In this document: positions 12,501 through 21,768 of the stretch, in pieces
Layout: every line of letters starts with the position of its first letter
Position numbering within the stretch: the first letter of the stretch is position 1
NCBI GenBank assembly: GCA_950295325.1
Contig: OX485808.1
Location: forward strand, 14,900,527 to 14,964,526
Direction: 5' to 3'
DNA from: Polytrichum commune
Taxonomy: Eukaryota; Streptophyta; Polytrichopsida; Polytrichales; Polytrichaceae
DNA: 64,000 bases
Translations under genes and position numbers: made by a program
The notes under the pieces: generated by a model
What the model was told of the DNA's origin: nothing
Database searches by the model: none
What the model saw: only the letters and a program-made list of their open reading frames with translations

Positions 12501-15500
12501 GGTGCCAATACTTTGCATCCGATACAAAGTATACACCAAATTGGTAGAAACGTGAGAGTTTTCTGTTGACCTGAAAAAATATTGAATTCATGAATTTAGG
12601 ATGATATAATTCAAATAACAAAATACAAACCAGAAATAAATGAAAATAAAGAAGTAAAAACATTACTTGTTGATGTCGTGCATAGCAGTCAACAAACTTG
12701 GAATGTCATCAAGCTCGGGCGCCAAAATGATGGAATCCACAACGACATGACGCTCGTAATCTTCGGTATGCAAGCGGTCAATATAACTTTTCCAAGCAAA
12801 AAATCTATGATTACCATCCCATATGAAGAACATCTTGTTCTTGTATGATGTAAATGAAGGATCGGCATTTAACTCAGTTTCAAATACCGCATTAGCTTGA
12901 GCCCAATTTGGGCTCCAAGATGCACGAACCTCGTCATCTACAAATTGAAAATTTCCCTTAGAGTCGGTAGCCGATAGATAAAACACACGGTCACCATCAC
13001 GATAACCATTGAAAAAATCAGCCTCCAATTTAGTGATGTCGCCTCTCAAAGCAGGACGCACAATAGGCATTGGAACCATGCGACATAAAGGTACACGCAA
13101 ACGAGATTTCGGTCCAGCACGGATTGAAAAAATTGTTGAAGTGGAATTAACCTTTCGCTTGTCCGTAAGCTCCCAGACTTTCTGTTGATAGGTTTTATTG
13201 TCACCATCATTATCTTCATCCGAGTCAAAATCATCGAGAGATTCATTTATTTTTTTCTTTTTCTTATTATGAAGATTTGACGATATGTCCTGATGAACAT
13301 GAACTTGTTGAGATGGACGATCTTGAGTTGAATGCATTGTAGAAACATCACCAGTAGAAATAACAGTCGTTCTCTCCAAATCCATTGATTGGTCCTAAAA
13401 GAAATGAAATAAGTTTCATAAATATTTCAAAACCAGTAGAAACACATTAGCAATAACATTACAAAAACAACAGCAATAGCAACAACAATAACAACAGAAT
13501 ACCACGAACACAAGGAAGAATAACAAAAATGATTCTAGACACTACCATTTGCACCTTTAAATATTGTACGATAAGGGTGGCCGCTCACCCCAAAACTACA
13601 AGGGCAGACCCTGTGCGTTAACGCACAGGGTCTGTGTGTCCAACTACAGGTCTACAAAAGTTGGGCGCGAGGTTTGGGTCGAACGACCCAAACTGTCCAC
13701 GCGGTTTCGATCGAGCGACCCAAACCGCCTACAGCCAGTTTGGGTCGAACGACCCAAACCATGCTCACAGTTTGGGTCGAGCGACCCAAACTAGACGGAC
13801 AGTTTGGGTCGAGCGACCCAAACTAGACGGACAGTTTGGGTCGCTCGACCCAAACTAGGGCGACAGTTTGGGTCGGTCGACCCAAACTAGGCCGACAATT
13901 TGGGTCGACCGACCCAAACTGCCCGTAATTTACGCCTAATTATGCGCAATTACCCAGTCATCACGAAAGTACAAACAAACCTTGTACTGCACCTGTAGAT
14001 GAGAGAGCTTGCAGCGACGAGCTCCGGTCCGATAGATGAGAGAAAAAAGACTGAATGCTTTGAAGGTGTGGCAATTTATACTACTCGTCCCTGCGGCCAT
14101 ATTTAGCGTGGCTCTTCGTGCCCCGCATAGCCGCTAGAAAGTTGCCAGCGTAGACCCTGTGCGTTAACGCACAGGGTCTACTTGCCCAACTTTGTGAAGC
14201 CTTTAGCTAGGCAAGTAGATCCCGTGCGTTAACGCACAGGGTCTGCGCTGGCAACTTTGAGGCCACTGTGCGTTAGCGCATAAGGCCTGTGCGTTAATTG
14301 CACAGGGCTGAGACTTGAATTTGCTAAAAACTTTTTTTTTTGAATTGGAATTGGTAGATTTGCCAAAACTTATAAATTCTGGAAAAAATGCTAATGGGGT
14401 CCAAAAAATAAATAAAAAATATGCTATATTATCTAAATCTCCATAGCTACAAAATCTTCTTATATTTTGTTTTGGTTTGAAATCATTTTCTTTTCTCATT
14501 CTTCTATCTATTTCCTTGTTTTGGACGACCTCGTAGATTTTGGGTTTCGGGGTAAAAAAAAAATTATGCTATTTTGTGTCATTTTCTAGCTCCTATAACG
14601 TATTGCATGAATACTTGAGTAGACATATTTCTCATTTCTTGCATTCTAACCCCGTTTTGAATGGTTTTTTTGTTCCTACGCTCTGAAGATCGATTTAAAT
14701 TCATACAATAAATATTTGTTTACTTTTAGGCTCTCCTAGTCGTTTTACCTCCCAACTTTTGGCCTTCCTAAGTTGCTCTTACAAACCCTGTGCGTTAACG
14801 CACAGGGTTTCTACTCCCAACTTTTTTCCTCCTAAGTTGCTCTTACAAACCCTGTGCGTTAACGCACATGGTTTTTCCTCCCAACTTTTTGCCTCCTAAG
14901 TTGCTCTTGCAAATCTTGTGCGTTAACGCAGAGGGTTTCTCCTCCCAACTTTTTGCCTCCTAAGTTGCTCTTGCAAACCCTGTGCGTTAACGCACAGGGT
15001 TTCTCCTCCCAATTTTTTGCCTCCTAAGTTGCTCTTACAAACCCTGTGCGTTAACGTACATGGTTTTTCCTCCCAACTTTTTGCCTCCTAAGTTGCTCTT
15101 ACAAACCCTGTGCGTTAACGCACAGGGTTTCTCCTCCCAACTTTTGGCCTTCCTAAGTTGCTATTACAAATCTTCTGCGTTAACGCACAGGGTTTTAGCT
15201 CCCAACTTTTGGCCTCCCTAAGTTGCTCTTATAAACCTTGTGCGTTAACGTATAGGGTTTTACCTCCAAACTTCTTGCCTCCTAAGTTGCTTTTATAAAC
15301 CCTGAATGTTCTCCTCCTGACTTCTAGCCTTCCTAAATTTCTGTTATATACCATGTGCATTAACGTATAGGTTTTTTCCTCTCCAATTTATAACTTCTAT
15401 AAATTGCTACTACATGATATGTGAGTGAACGTACAAGGTTCTCCGTCCTAACTTACAACTTATGCACTATCAAATTATGTGAACGTTGAACTGACTTACC

Positions 15501-15781
15501 TTTTTGTTTGTCGTCTTCTTTGAACCCGTCTTCAATTCGGACTCTGATATACGATCATCTATATCTTCTTTGCTCTTTGCACCTTCATCATCCTCCATCG
15601 CATCAAAATCCAGTGTCTTCATAGTTTCTTCTACCGTATTCAACAAGTTTTTTTTCCCTTCCTTATTTGCATTCTTCTTTCCCACATTCAGTCTGAACCT
15701 CTTTTTCTCGGAAGTGAAATACAAAGCTTTCCTACGTCTTCTCTTCGGCCTCACGGGTGTTCTCTCTACATCGTCCACCAT
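9515..15781 (-). CDS. Gene A: ParB-like / methyltransferase-like protein (MULE cargo)
   Basis: Eight coding exons with GT-AG borders and compatible phases: 15781-15500, 13394-12667, 12570-12381, 12274-11649, 11559-10920, 10825-10481, 10387-9930, 9821-9515. They give about 1,191 aa; with the internal ATG at 13385 it is 1,094 aa. Exon 1 is basic and acidic with a nuclear signal (RPKRRRRK, residues 11-18); a second lysine run (KKKKK) follows. A ParB/DGQHR-type motif FFIWDGNHRFFAW lies near residues 283-295. The C-terminal third resembles a permuted (beta-class) N4/N6 DNA methyltransferase: strand DLVFLQFP near 841, where DPPY would be expected but is not recognisable, then a later AdoMet motif VVDLTCSTGAS near 1017 followed by AFEGD. 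ParB-methyltransferase fusions are known in bacteria and phages. The degenerate catalytic motif leaves activity doubtful, and the fold assignment is by motif only. Confidence 0.72.
13609..13630. repeat. Palindrome family 2, single copy
   Basis: A 22 bp perfect palindrome with core CTGTGCGTTAACGCACAG flanked by CC and GG. Further copies lie at 14155-14176, 14221-14241 and in the array at 14.74-15.43 kb. All lie in the first intron of gene A. Confidence 0.9.
13673..13918. repeat. Palindrome family 1 array, 32 bp period (gene A intron)
   Basis: Copies of TTTGGGTCGNNCGACCCAAA start at 13673, 13739, 13771, 13803, 13835, 13867 and 13899, with a degenerate copy near 13703. From 13739 on the period is exactly 32 bp. 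The central pair varies (AA, AA, AG, AG, CT, GT, AC) while the 9 bp arms are constant. The 12 bp spacers are related but variable (for example CTAGACGGACAG). No copy is seen in the DNA outside the two transposons. Confidence 0.95.
13993..14080 (-). promoter_or_regulatory. Putative internal promoter and 5' non-coding exon of gene A
   Basis: On the minus strand a TATA box (TATAAATT, 14080-14073) is followed 65 bp later by GCTGCAAGCTCTCT (14015-14002) and then a donor CAG|GTGCAG at 13992. Splicing to 13394 would give a 5' leader ending at ATG 13385. The same arrangement (GTAGTATAAA, then GCTGCAAGCTCTCT about 60 bp downstream) lies upstream of gene D in the other transposon at 35.0-35.08 kb, which supports its being a real core promoter. 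No start site can be proved from sequence alone. Confidence 0.55.
14155..14308. repeat. Palindrome family 2, scattered copies
   Basis: There is one perfect copy at 14155-14176, a near-perfect copy at 14221-14241 and two decayed copies at about 14270-14308. They share flanks such as GTTGCCAGCG/CTGGCAACTTT around the palindrome, in inverted orientation, so larger inverted repeats exist here. Confidence 0.85.
14740..15430. repeat. Palindrome family 2 tandem array (~63 bp units)
   Basis: About ten units, each reading roughly TCCCAACTTTTTGCCTCC, AAGTTGCTCTTACAAA and then the palindrome with core TGTGCGTTAACGCA. Good copies centre near 14797, 14860, 14988, 15051 and 15115; units beyond 15.2 kb are increasingly decayed. 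The gradient suggests homogenisation or newer amplification on the side facing the gene. It lies in an intron, and no reading frame is conserved. Confidence 0.9.
15500..15781 (-). CDS. Alternative first coding exon of gene A with nuclear signal
   Basis: This 94-codon frame starts with ATG at 15781 and ends at a strong donor (AAG|GTAAGT, on the minus strand at 15499). It splices in phase 0 to the acceptor at 13395 (TTTTAG|GACC), reading through three codons into the ATG at 13385. The peptide is highly basic, then acidic, with RPKRRRRK near its start. A separate TATA-type promoter and non-coding exon inside the following intron (near 14.0-14.08 kb) would make a shorter protein without this exon. 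It faces gene B across about 520 bp. Confidence 0.6.
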
Positions 15782-16303
15782 CGTTGGTGTCTATGATATG
15801 TTTTCTATCAGGTACTATCATTTATTCTTCCAATGTATCTATCTCACAAAATCCGGCGTATATTACGATCACATGTTGTAATTGGCGTTCAATGAGCGAG
15901 ATATTTCGACGCGTTTGTCATTATATGTTTATTTTTGTTATATCCGCCAAAATTTTCTGACACCTACTTTGTTCTATTCATAATGAGCAATAATTTATTT
16001 TTCCAACCAATTTTAATTCTTTCTACATCTACGTCAGTCCACACATATATATTTTTGTTTTCTACCAATACTTTTAGTATTTGACACCATTTTGTGTATA
16101 TCTTGCTCGTAAATATTCTCTGACTATTATTGTGTTATGTCCACTTCTGTATTATTAGATGCTATGTATCACACGCTTTCATCTCCATCCATTATTGTAT
16201 CACACGTTTTCATTTCCATTCATTTCCTCACACAACTCTATACAAAACCAACATTCACCCCATATTTTTGTGATGTGTTGTTCATATGTTCTTTTGATTT
16301 TCT
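15782..16303. promoter_or_regulatory. Divergent promoter region between genes A and B
   Basis: About 520 bp of AT-rich DNA separates the start codons of the leftward gene A and rightward gene B, so this must hold elements for both unless each has undetected leader exons. It contains no palindrome copies. I see TATA-like AT tracts but none convincing enough to place a start site. Confidence 0.45.
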
Positions 16304-19300
16304 ATGGCTACCATTAGAGCTCATGGATCTTTTGTTCCCTTCATCTTGCCACTCCAAGATGATGGTCATGTGAGTGTTTCAGAGGATTTACTTAGTTTGA
16401 GATTCAACCTCCAGATAGGAACCATGTATTTAGAGCATGAGATGTACTCTGCAGATGGAGAGGTGTATGAAACGATTTTGGTTCCAAAAAATAGAACTGA
16501 TGTTGGTTTTATGTGGATCTTAGGACCTGGTTCATTTAGGGTGATAGGACTTTCTGAGTCTCAGATGCAAGCTTCAACTGTCATTTTGACAAACGAATCC
16601 GGTACATCCACAGTTCAAATTCCCTCTATCGCACCTGTTAAGGTGGAACCCCTTGATGATAGTGTGTTTGTGCTATCAGATTCAGAAGATGACATTTGTG
16701 CATCTGTTGATCTTTCAAACACATCGCCATTTCCATTTAGAAGTGTTCATTCTACTCCTTCCCAACTTCCTATACATGTAGCCAAATCCCCTTGCGGTCT
16801 TATGTACAACAATGTGGTTCCCCAAATCTCACCTTCTCAACGTCCTCCACTACACCCTTCACCTTCATCTACAGGATTGACTATGGTTGATGCCTTGAAG
16901 CTGACAAAGTCAAGAAAAAGATCAAAGTCCGATCTTGCATCCATTGATTTTGACAGTATAGATGTTCGTGAAGTCAAGTACTTACCATCTTCTTTTAATG
17001 GTGATGTTTTGTTTCTCTTGCATCCTGTGGCACTCAAAGCTCCAAGTACGTATGGTCGCTCAATGGACGGCATGGACAAAATGTGCGACGGTCATCCTTG
17101 GTGCACCACCAAAACCACGAATATCCAAAATGACTTTGGACTGTCCTTCCGGCGCTCTACTTGTGCTGGTCATCTCCAATGTCATAATGACTACTGTGAT
17201 TACATGAATCGCAATGGGGGCCTCCGGAACAACACGGAATGGGCCGGTTCAACTCCTATCCCATTTGCTGTGGGTGTTGTTCCCCCTACTAAGTCCACTG
17301 TCGAGTGTAAGGTATGTCGGTCCACACCTGTGTGCATTGCTTTGTGTAATGCTCGAATCATATACATCCACTCCACATCCGTTGGAATGTCCAGGGCTTG
17401 CATTCATCTTGGTGTACATGATCACCCTGTGGCCAATGGCACATGCCGTGAATCATTGGACATGGCATACCAATGCGTTGCAAATGAAGTATTGAAAACA
17501 CCCACAGCAAAAAATTCAGCCATAGTTATGGCGGCGAACAAACAATTCTTGGCCGATTACCTTCTCAAATCTCCCGCAAATGTCGAAGGCCATCACTTGG
17601 TTGGTTCATCCCTAGAGGTCGTCATGGACAAATTCAGCACTCTTGCCTCTCCAAATTGTCGTAACTTTGTATCTGGATCAAAGCGTTTTTTGCGTAGTGG
17701 AATGGGAACTATGGATAGTATTATGGCGCTCAAAGACCACTCTGCTTTCAAATTCGTCCATGGTAGTCGGTTCCCAGGGCAGTCAAAGGACAAAGTGTTT
17801 GTTTTCAAGATGTCTGTAGACCTTCCAGGTAGTGGTGTGGAGCTTGTGAAGAGGATGCAAGTCGGTGGGGATATGGAGAATTCATGGATTATGTTTGACC
17901 ATGTCAAACGTTTGAAGGACTGGACGACCATGGCTTGCCATGTATACGACAGTCGATATTGTAAAGTGTTGACTATTGCGTGTTGTGACATGCAATCTGA
18001 AGATGGTGCAGCACAAATTCTCTTTTGGGAAAATTTGAATGCTGTCATGGCAGAAAATGGTGTACCATACGTAAACTTCAAAGGGTTTATGGCTGATAGT
18101 GCTCAAGCTAATTGGAATGCGGTGAGGGCGATTTACGGGGATGGTGATCCAAGTCTACCCATGGTTGCACGTGAGCGTACATGTCTTTTCCATTGGTCCG
18201 CAAGCTTGGATAAGGTGACCCAAAAGTATATCAAACCATCCTTGCAATTTCAACACAAACAAATATGCAAGGATTACAAAGACGCGAAAACAATGGACGA
18301 CGCTGAGACCAAGTACCATGTGATTCGTTCTTGGTGGTTGTCATCTGGAGCTGCCTCCGAGGAAGGCATCCTTGGCCTTTCAGAGTGGTTGGGATTTTGG
18401 CACTTTCGTTACAGACAATGGGGTGGCCATATGCTACTTGTAAATACATATCAAACTTCATTATTCAATGTAATATATCTTATGTTTTTCTTATCTTTGT
18501 CTTTCTGTATTGTTCATAGGATATGACAATAGAAGAGCGTACGGGAATGCCAACATGCAACCTTGCAGAGACTGTACACAACAAACAACAAATAGTTTGG
18601 GTCGTTCGACCCAAACGTGGCAGCCATTTTGGGTCGAACGACCCAAACTACGCAAACAGTTTAGGTCGTTCGACCCAAACCTTGTAGGCAGTTTGGGTCG
18701 TTCGACCCAAACGTGGCAGCCATTTTGGGTTGAACGACCCAAACCTAAATATATAATCTATCTTATGTTTGTCTTATCCTTGTATTTGTGTGTTGTTCAT
18801 AGGATATGACAATAGAAGAGCGTGCGGAAATGCCAACATGCAACCTTGCAGAGACTGTACACAACAAATGGCTCCAACAGTCCGGCAACAAGATGACTTG
18901 TTTATATGAAGCTACAGTGGACGACATGATCCGTGCTTTCATGCAAATTGCAAATTACCGGACATGGTTGAAAGGGGGGTCTGATGGTAAAGGTCCTGAT
19001 TCGGCATCCTTGAAACTCAAAGCGGCTGCAAGGTGTGGAGATCCAAAAATGTTGGCCGATGCCATGAAGTCTTATCCAGGGGCAGAAGACGTCAACACTA
19101 GAGATTGTGCATTGGAAGGGTCAGAGCTCTTTGGTTCCACCAAACGCAAACTCAACCTACCACCGGGTGTTGATTGTGACTCTCATCGACCCGACAAAGT
19201 GAACTATTCCATTCCCCGTCCGAACACCCGAGCAACTCGTCAACGCATAGAGGAATCGTTAAGTTCTGCAATTCATGGTGTGGCTCATACTACATCCGTG

Positions 19301-19663
19301 TTAGAGACTGATTGTCTTGCTTCCAACTGGCACATTGCAAGATTACCACCCAACTCAGCCAAACGATGTTGGGCACTGCAGGCCATCACAGGGACTATGT
19401 GCAATGCCAAAGTCGGGACTGGGAAACATGGCACACCTGCTCCAACATACAAAGGGCTCAGGAAGGAATTTCGCTCTCCCAACAATGTGGAGTATGAATT
19501 TTGGTTTTGCCCTGACGACATCAAACGTTGTGTGAGTGGCAGTAAGAAGAAATATGTGTTGGACTGGCCTATAGTACCCAACACGTGGCCGGTGAAGATA
19601 GGTACCAATCTATCGCGAGAGGAGGTTTTGGCACTTGAAGATGCTGGATTTCAACTACAGTAG
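16304..19663 (+). CDS. Gene B: MULE-type transposase with WRKY-GCM1-like zinc cluster
   Basis: Exon 1 is 16304-18439 (712 codons). It joins in phase 0, through donor CTT|GTAAAT, to an acceptor at 18803 (or a duplicated one at 18520); exon 2 runs to a TAG at 19661-19663. Residues about 261-303 form a Cys/His cluster (CDGHPWC, STCAGHLQCHNDYCDYM) and about 335-381 a second one ending CIHLGVHDHP, as in the WRKY-GCM1 type zinc fingers known from MULE transposases. An RNase H-like transposase core follows (FMADSAQANWNAVRAI near 596, with CLFHW near 627), then the typical NLAETVHNKWLQQSG block in exon 2. The protein should bind the MULE ends and move the element. A SWIM finger lies beyond the TAG in the same frame. 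Confidence 0.85.
18440..18802 (+). other. Intron of gene B containing a duplicated splice acceptor and palindromes
   Basis: The donor is GTAAAT at 18440. Two acceptors, both TTGTTCATAG-like, end at 18519 and 18802. The ~115 bp around the first (intron end plus the start of exon 2, through GTACACAACAAA at about 18584) is repeated around the second. Five family 1 palindromes lie between them. Use of the first acceptor would read into the palindrome array and soon stop, so the second is the productive one. Confidence 0.75.
18596..18743. repeat. Palindrome family 1 array, 32 bp period (gene B intron)
   Basis: Five copies start at 18596, 18628, 18660, 18692 and 18724, exactly 32 bp apart. Their central pairs are TT, AA, TT, TT and AA. 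Two copies carry one mismatch in an arm. The period matches the array in gene A of the same transposon, but spacer sequences differ (for example CGTGGCAGCCAT). Confidence 0.95.
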
Positions 19664-20170
19664 AGGGAGGCATTGTCCCCTCGTCGTAGGCTTTCAACAA
19701 TCGCAACTCTTCCCATCCCTCGCTTGCATTTTTCTATGCCACCAAACCCGGACGCCCACCCTACATTCAGGTTTGGGAAGACAGTGCGTCGTAATCCAAC
19801 AGCACCGCTAGCGGATCACAAAAACAAATGGGAGAGCGCCGGACTCATGGAGGGTTACTATGTGGTTGGGGTCCCTGCCATTCCATATCCGGGCTTTGGA
19901 GTGATAATCAACATTGTCTCCAAGCAGGATATCACCTACCATGTCACAATTGGCGACATCCCGCATTGCACATGCCCGGATTTCACGAAAATGTCCTCTC
20001 ATGCATTGGGAAAGAAAGGAAAATGGGTGTATTGTAAACATCTTTATTATGTGTTTAGATTTTTGTGCAAGGTGGATTACGAGAGTGATAAGTTCATTCA
20101 TGCACCTACATATACCTATAACGAGGTCATGCGACTACTTGAACTTGCTGGTATCGTAGAGTGTGAGTAG
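19664..20170 (+). CDS. SWIM zinc-finger tail of the gene B transposase, after an in-frame TAG
   Basis: These 168 codons continue the exact frame of gene B after the TAG at 19661-19663. They contain a SWIM finger, HCTCPDF ... VYCKHLYYVF (Cys-X-Cys ... Cys-X-His), which MULE transposases usually carry at their C-terminus. Either the stop truncates the transposase in this copy, or the tail is reached by read-through or unseen splicing. No acceptor consensus before the SWIM block convinces me. A partial copy of the last ~70 bp recurs at 20658-20728. A polyadenylation-like ATAATAAAAATC lies at about 20240. Confidence 0.75.
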   Translation, partial: REALSPRRRLSTIATLPIPRLHFSMPPNPDAHPTFRFGKTVRRNPTAPLADHKNKWESAGLMEGYYVVGVPAIPYPGFGVIINIVSKQDITYHVTIGDIPHCTCPDFTKMSSHALGKKGKWVYCKHLYYVFRFLCKVDYESDKFIHAPTYTYNEVMRLLELAGIVECE

Positions 20171-20838
20171 TATTGCAAATGGTCTATTAAGTACCATATA
20201 TTTGAATGTCAAAATATGACATGTTTTGGTTTGGATTTTTATAATAAAAATCAGCAATGGGCTGGAAGTATTTCAAATGATTCAGTACGACCCAACCGTG
20301 AGCGGTTTGATTGATTGACATGGATAAATAATAACAAGTTTGTAAAAATAAAAAATAATTGAGAAGATTCTACGTACATCCGCGTAGTAACGTCTTCTTG
20401 GTATCCGCCTATAGATTATTCCTACTTTATCACTAGCTCAATTTGGGATAGCACCAGTCAATGTAACCAACCGGATTCGAACCCGGGTTGATACAGACCT
20501 AATACCAGTCTCTTACACAACTCGCATCCACAGGCGGATGTCTCAAAACCTAGTAGTTACCTACATATTGACTATTTCTAATATCTAATTTCCTTTCATT
20601 TGTAGATTATGGGCCTTAATTCAACCCGTGAGCAGTTTGAGTGGCTCACAATTATGGCACCTACATGTACGTATAATGAGGTTATGCACCTACTTGAACT
20701 TGCTGGTGTTGTGGAATGTGAGTAGTTGTGCAAGTGTTGGTTGTAACTACATGTATAAGGATGTCAATAAATGACATGTATTGGTTTGGATTATTATAAT
20801 AAAAATCAACAATGAATTGAAAGTGTTTTAAATGATCC
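20102..20838. repeat. ~180 bp duplication of the gene B 3' end around a SINE-like insert
   Basis: 20102-20283 (last codons, stop and 3' flank of gene B) recurs in diverged form at about 20658-20838, including the coding words for MRLLELAG and the GAGTGTGAGTAG/GAATGTGAGTAG stop region. Between the two copies lies a ~360 bp SINE-like repeat. Either the insertion was accompanied by a duplication, or it landed in a pre-existing one. Confidence 0.75.
20285..20645 (-). repeat. SINE-like repeat with tRNA-type B box, copy 1 (inside the MULE)
   Basis: Read on the minus strand it contains GGGTTCGAATCC (a perfect RNA polymerase III B box) about 40 bp after a GATGCGAGTTGTGTAAGAG block that could serve as an A box, then a long AT-rich tail. 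It is flanked by direct repeats of about 18-20 bp (CAAACYGCTCACGGGTTG-like). A second copy in the opposite orientation lies at about 21365-21725. The tRNA-like core plus flanking direct repeats suggests a SINE; the class is tentative. Confidence 0.55.
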
Positions 20839-20974
20839 ATGGAAATAGGGCCCTTTCACTTGTGCTTCATTTAAAATATTGGCAATTTACAATTGAAAAT
20901 ATGCAATTAATTTGTCAAAATTTTGGTTGTGTACCCTAAACCCGTGTGTCTTTACTAAGTTTGGAATCATTGCT

Positions 20975-21055
20975 CATATGTTACTGCTCATTGCTCATGT
21001 GTTACTGCTCACCGCTCACCGCTCACTGCTCATCGCTCATAAGATAGCTTCCCTC
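20975..21055 (-). repeat. Right terminal inverted repeat and subterminal repeats of the MULE
   Basis: Read on the minus strand this begins GAGGGAAGCTATCTTATGAG and continues with about eight ATGAGC/GAGCGGT/GAGCAGT words, including two AGTAACAYATGAGCAATG units. Such subterminal arrays are typical transposase-binding regions in large DNA transposons. Confidence 0.85.
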
Positions 21056-21066
21056 ATCCTACAAGG
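21056..21066. repeat. Right target-site duplication of the MULE
   Basis: ATCCTACAAGG, identical to 9377-9387. After this point the interrupted Gypsy fossil resumes. Confidence 0.9.
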
Positions 21067-21364
21067 TGTAATTCTTCATATTTATATTTTTCCATATTTT
21101 ACTACTTCTAGTGCCATACTAGGTCTTCCTCACTCTGAATGCCGCACTAATAATACGTTTTTTCACCAAAAATCCACTTCGGGGTTGGTAATCATCTTAA
21201 AACAATTAATTATAAAATATCAAGGAAAATAAATCTAATAATTACTACTTAAATTATGACTGTGCAATCCAATGGAACGTCACTTGTCAACGTAGCTGCG
21301 AGATTTTTGGTCCGTTTCACTCACAGAGTGTCCCACAGATGGTGGACATATGTGAGCTACTCCA
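21056..21364 (+). mobile_element. Continuation of the Gypsy fossil (right of the MULE)
   Basis: By the logic of the target duplication, this DNA was contiguous with 9387 before the MULE arrived. It has no recognisable coding part and could be the untranslated tail or LTR of the Gypsy fossil. Its end is not determined; a SINE-like repeat follows. Confidence 0.45.
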
Positions 21365-21725
21365 ACCGCTCACGAGTTAAATTAAGGCCCACAATCTACA
21401 AAAACAAGGAAGTTAGGTATTATAAATAGTCAATATATAAGTGGCTACTAGGTTTTGAGACATCCGCCTCTGAATGCGAGTTGTGTATGATATTGGTATT
21501 AGGTCTGAACCAACCCGGATTCGAATATGGTTGATTACATTGATTGGTGCTATCCCAAATTGAGCTAATGTTAAAGCAGAAATAAACTATAGGCGGATAC
21601 AAAGAAGAAGTTACTATGCGGGTGAGCGTAGAATATTCTTAATTATTTTTTATCTTTTAAAAACTTGTTATTATTTACATGCATGAATTAATCAAACCGC
21701 TTGCGGTTGGGTTAAGATTCGTAGT
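21365..21725 (+). repeat. SINE-like repeat, copy 2 (outside the MULE)
   Basis: This is an inverted, diverged copy of 20285-20645, with GGATTCGAATATGG where copy 1 has the clean B box, the same GAATGCGAGTTGTGTATGA block and the same AT-rich tail. Terminal direct repeats with core AACCGCT(C/T)(A/G)CG are present. The B box here is mutated, so this copy is probably older. Confidence 0.55.
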
Positions 21726-21768
21726 CTAAATAGAAATGAAGTTAGTGAATAAAAATTAGATTTAGATT

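Larger units (their letters stand above)
13395..15499 (-). other. Long first intron of gene A, filled with two palindrome families
   Basis: This 2.1 kb intron has a good donor (GTAAGT) and acceptor (TTTTAG). It holds eight copies of palindrome family 1 near the acceptor (13673-13918), three clear copies of palindrome family 2 (13609, 14155, 14221), and a ~63 bp tandem array of family 2 (14.74-15.43 kb). A possible internal promoter lies at 14.0-14.08 kb. No coding frame is supported inside it. Confidence 0.6.
9388..21055. mobile_element. 11.67 kb Mutator-like transposon carrying two head-to-head genes
   Basis: The left end reads GGGAGTGCTATCTTATGAGC. The complement of the right end reads GAGGGAAGCTATCTTATGAG, so the element has terminal inverted repeats, followed on both sides by arrays of ATGAGC/GAGCGGT words (subterminal repeats, probably transposase-binding). 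An exact 11 bp duplication flanks it. Inside are gene A (minus strand, stop codon about 127 bp from the left end) and gene B (plus strand, MULE transposase), with start codons about 520 bp apart. It sits in a Gypsy fossil and itself contains a SINE-like repeat. The exact flanking duplication and the intact splice structure of gene A suggest a recent insertion. The one possible defect is an in-frame TAG in gene B. Confidence 0.92.

Noticed and set aside
13673-13918. A CRISPR-like look: short palindromic repeats at regular spacing
   Set aside because: Spacers within each array are related or identical rather than unique, there are no cas genes, and the sequence is eukaryotic with introns.
14203-14499. 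98-codon minus-strand frame in the gene A intron
   Set aside because: It overlaps palindrome family 2 copies and AT-rich DNA, has no motif, and lies within an intron with good borders.
18510-18809. Plus-strand frame through the gene B palindrome array
   Set aside because: It is produced by the stop-free palindromes between the duplicated acceptors. The transposase block resumes only after the second acceptor.
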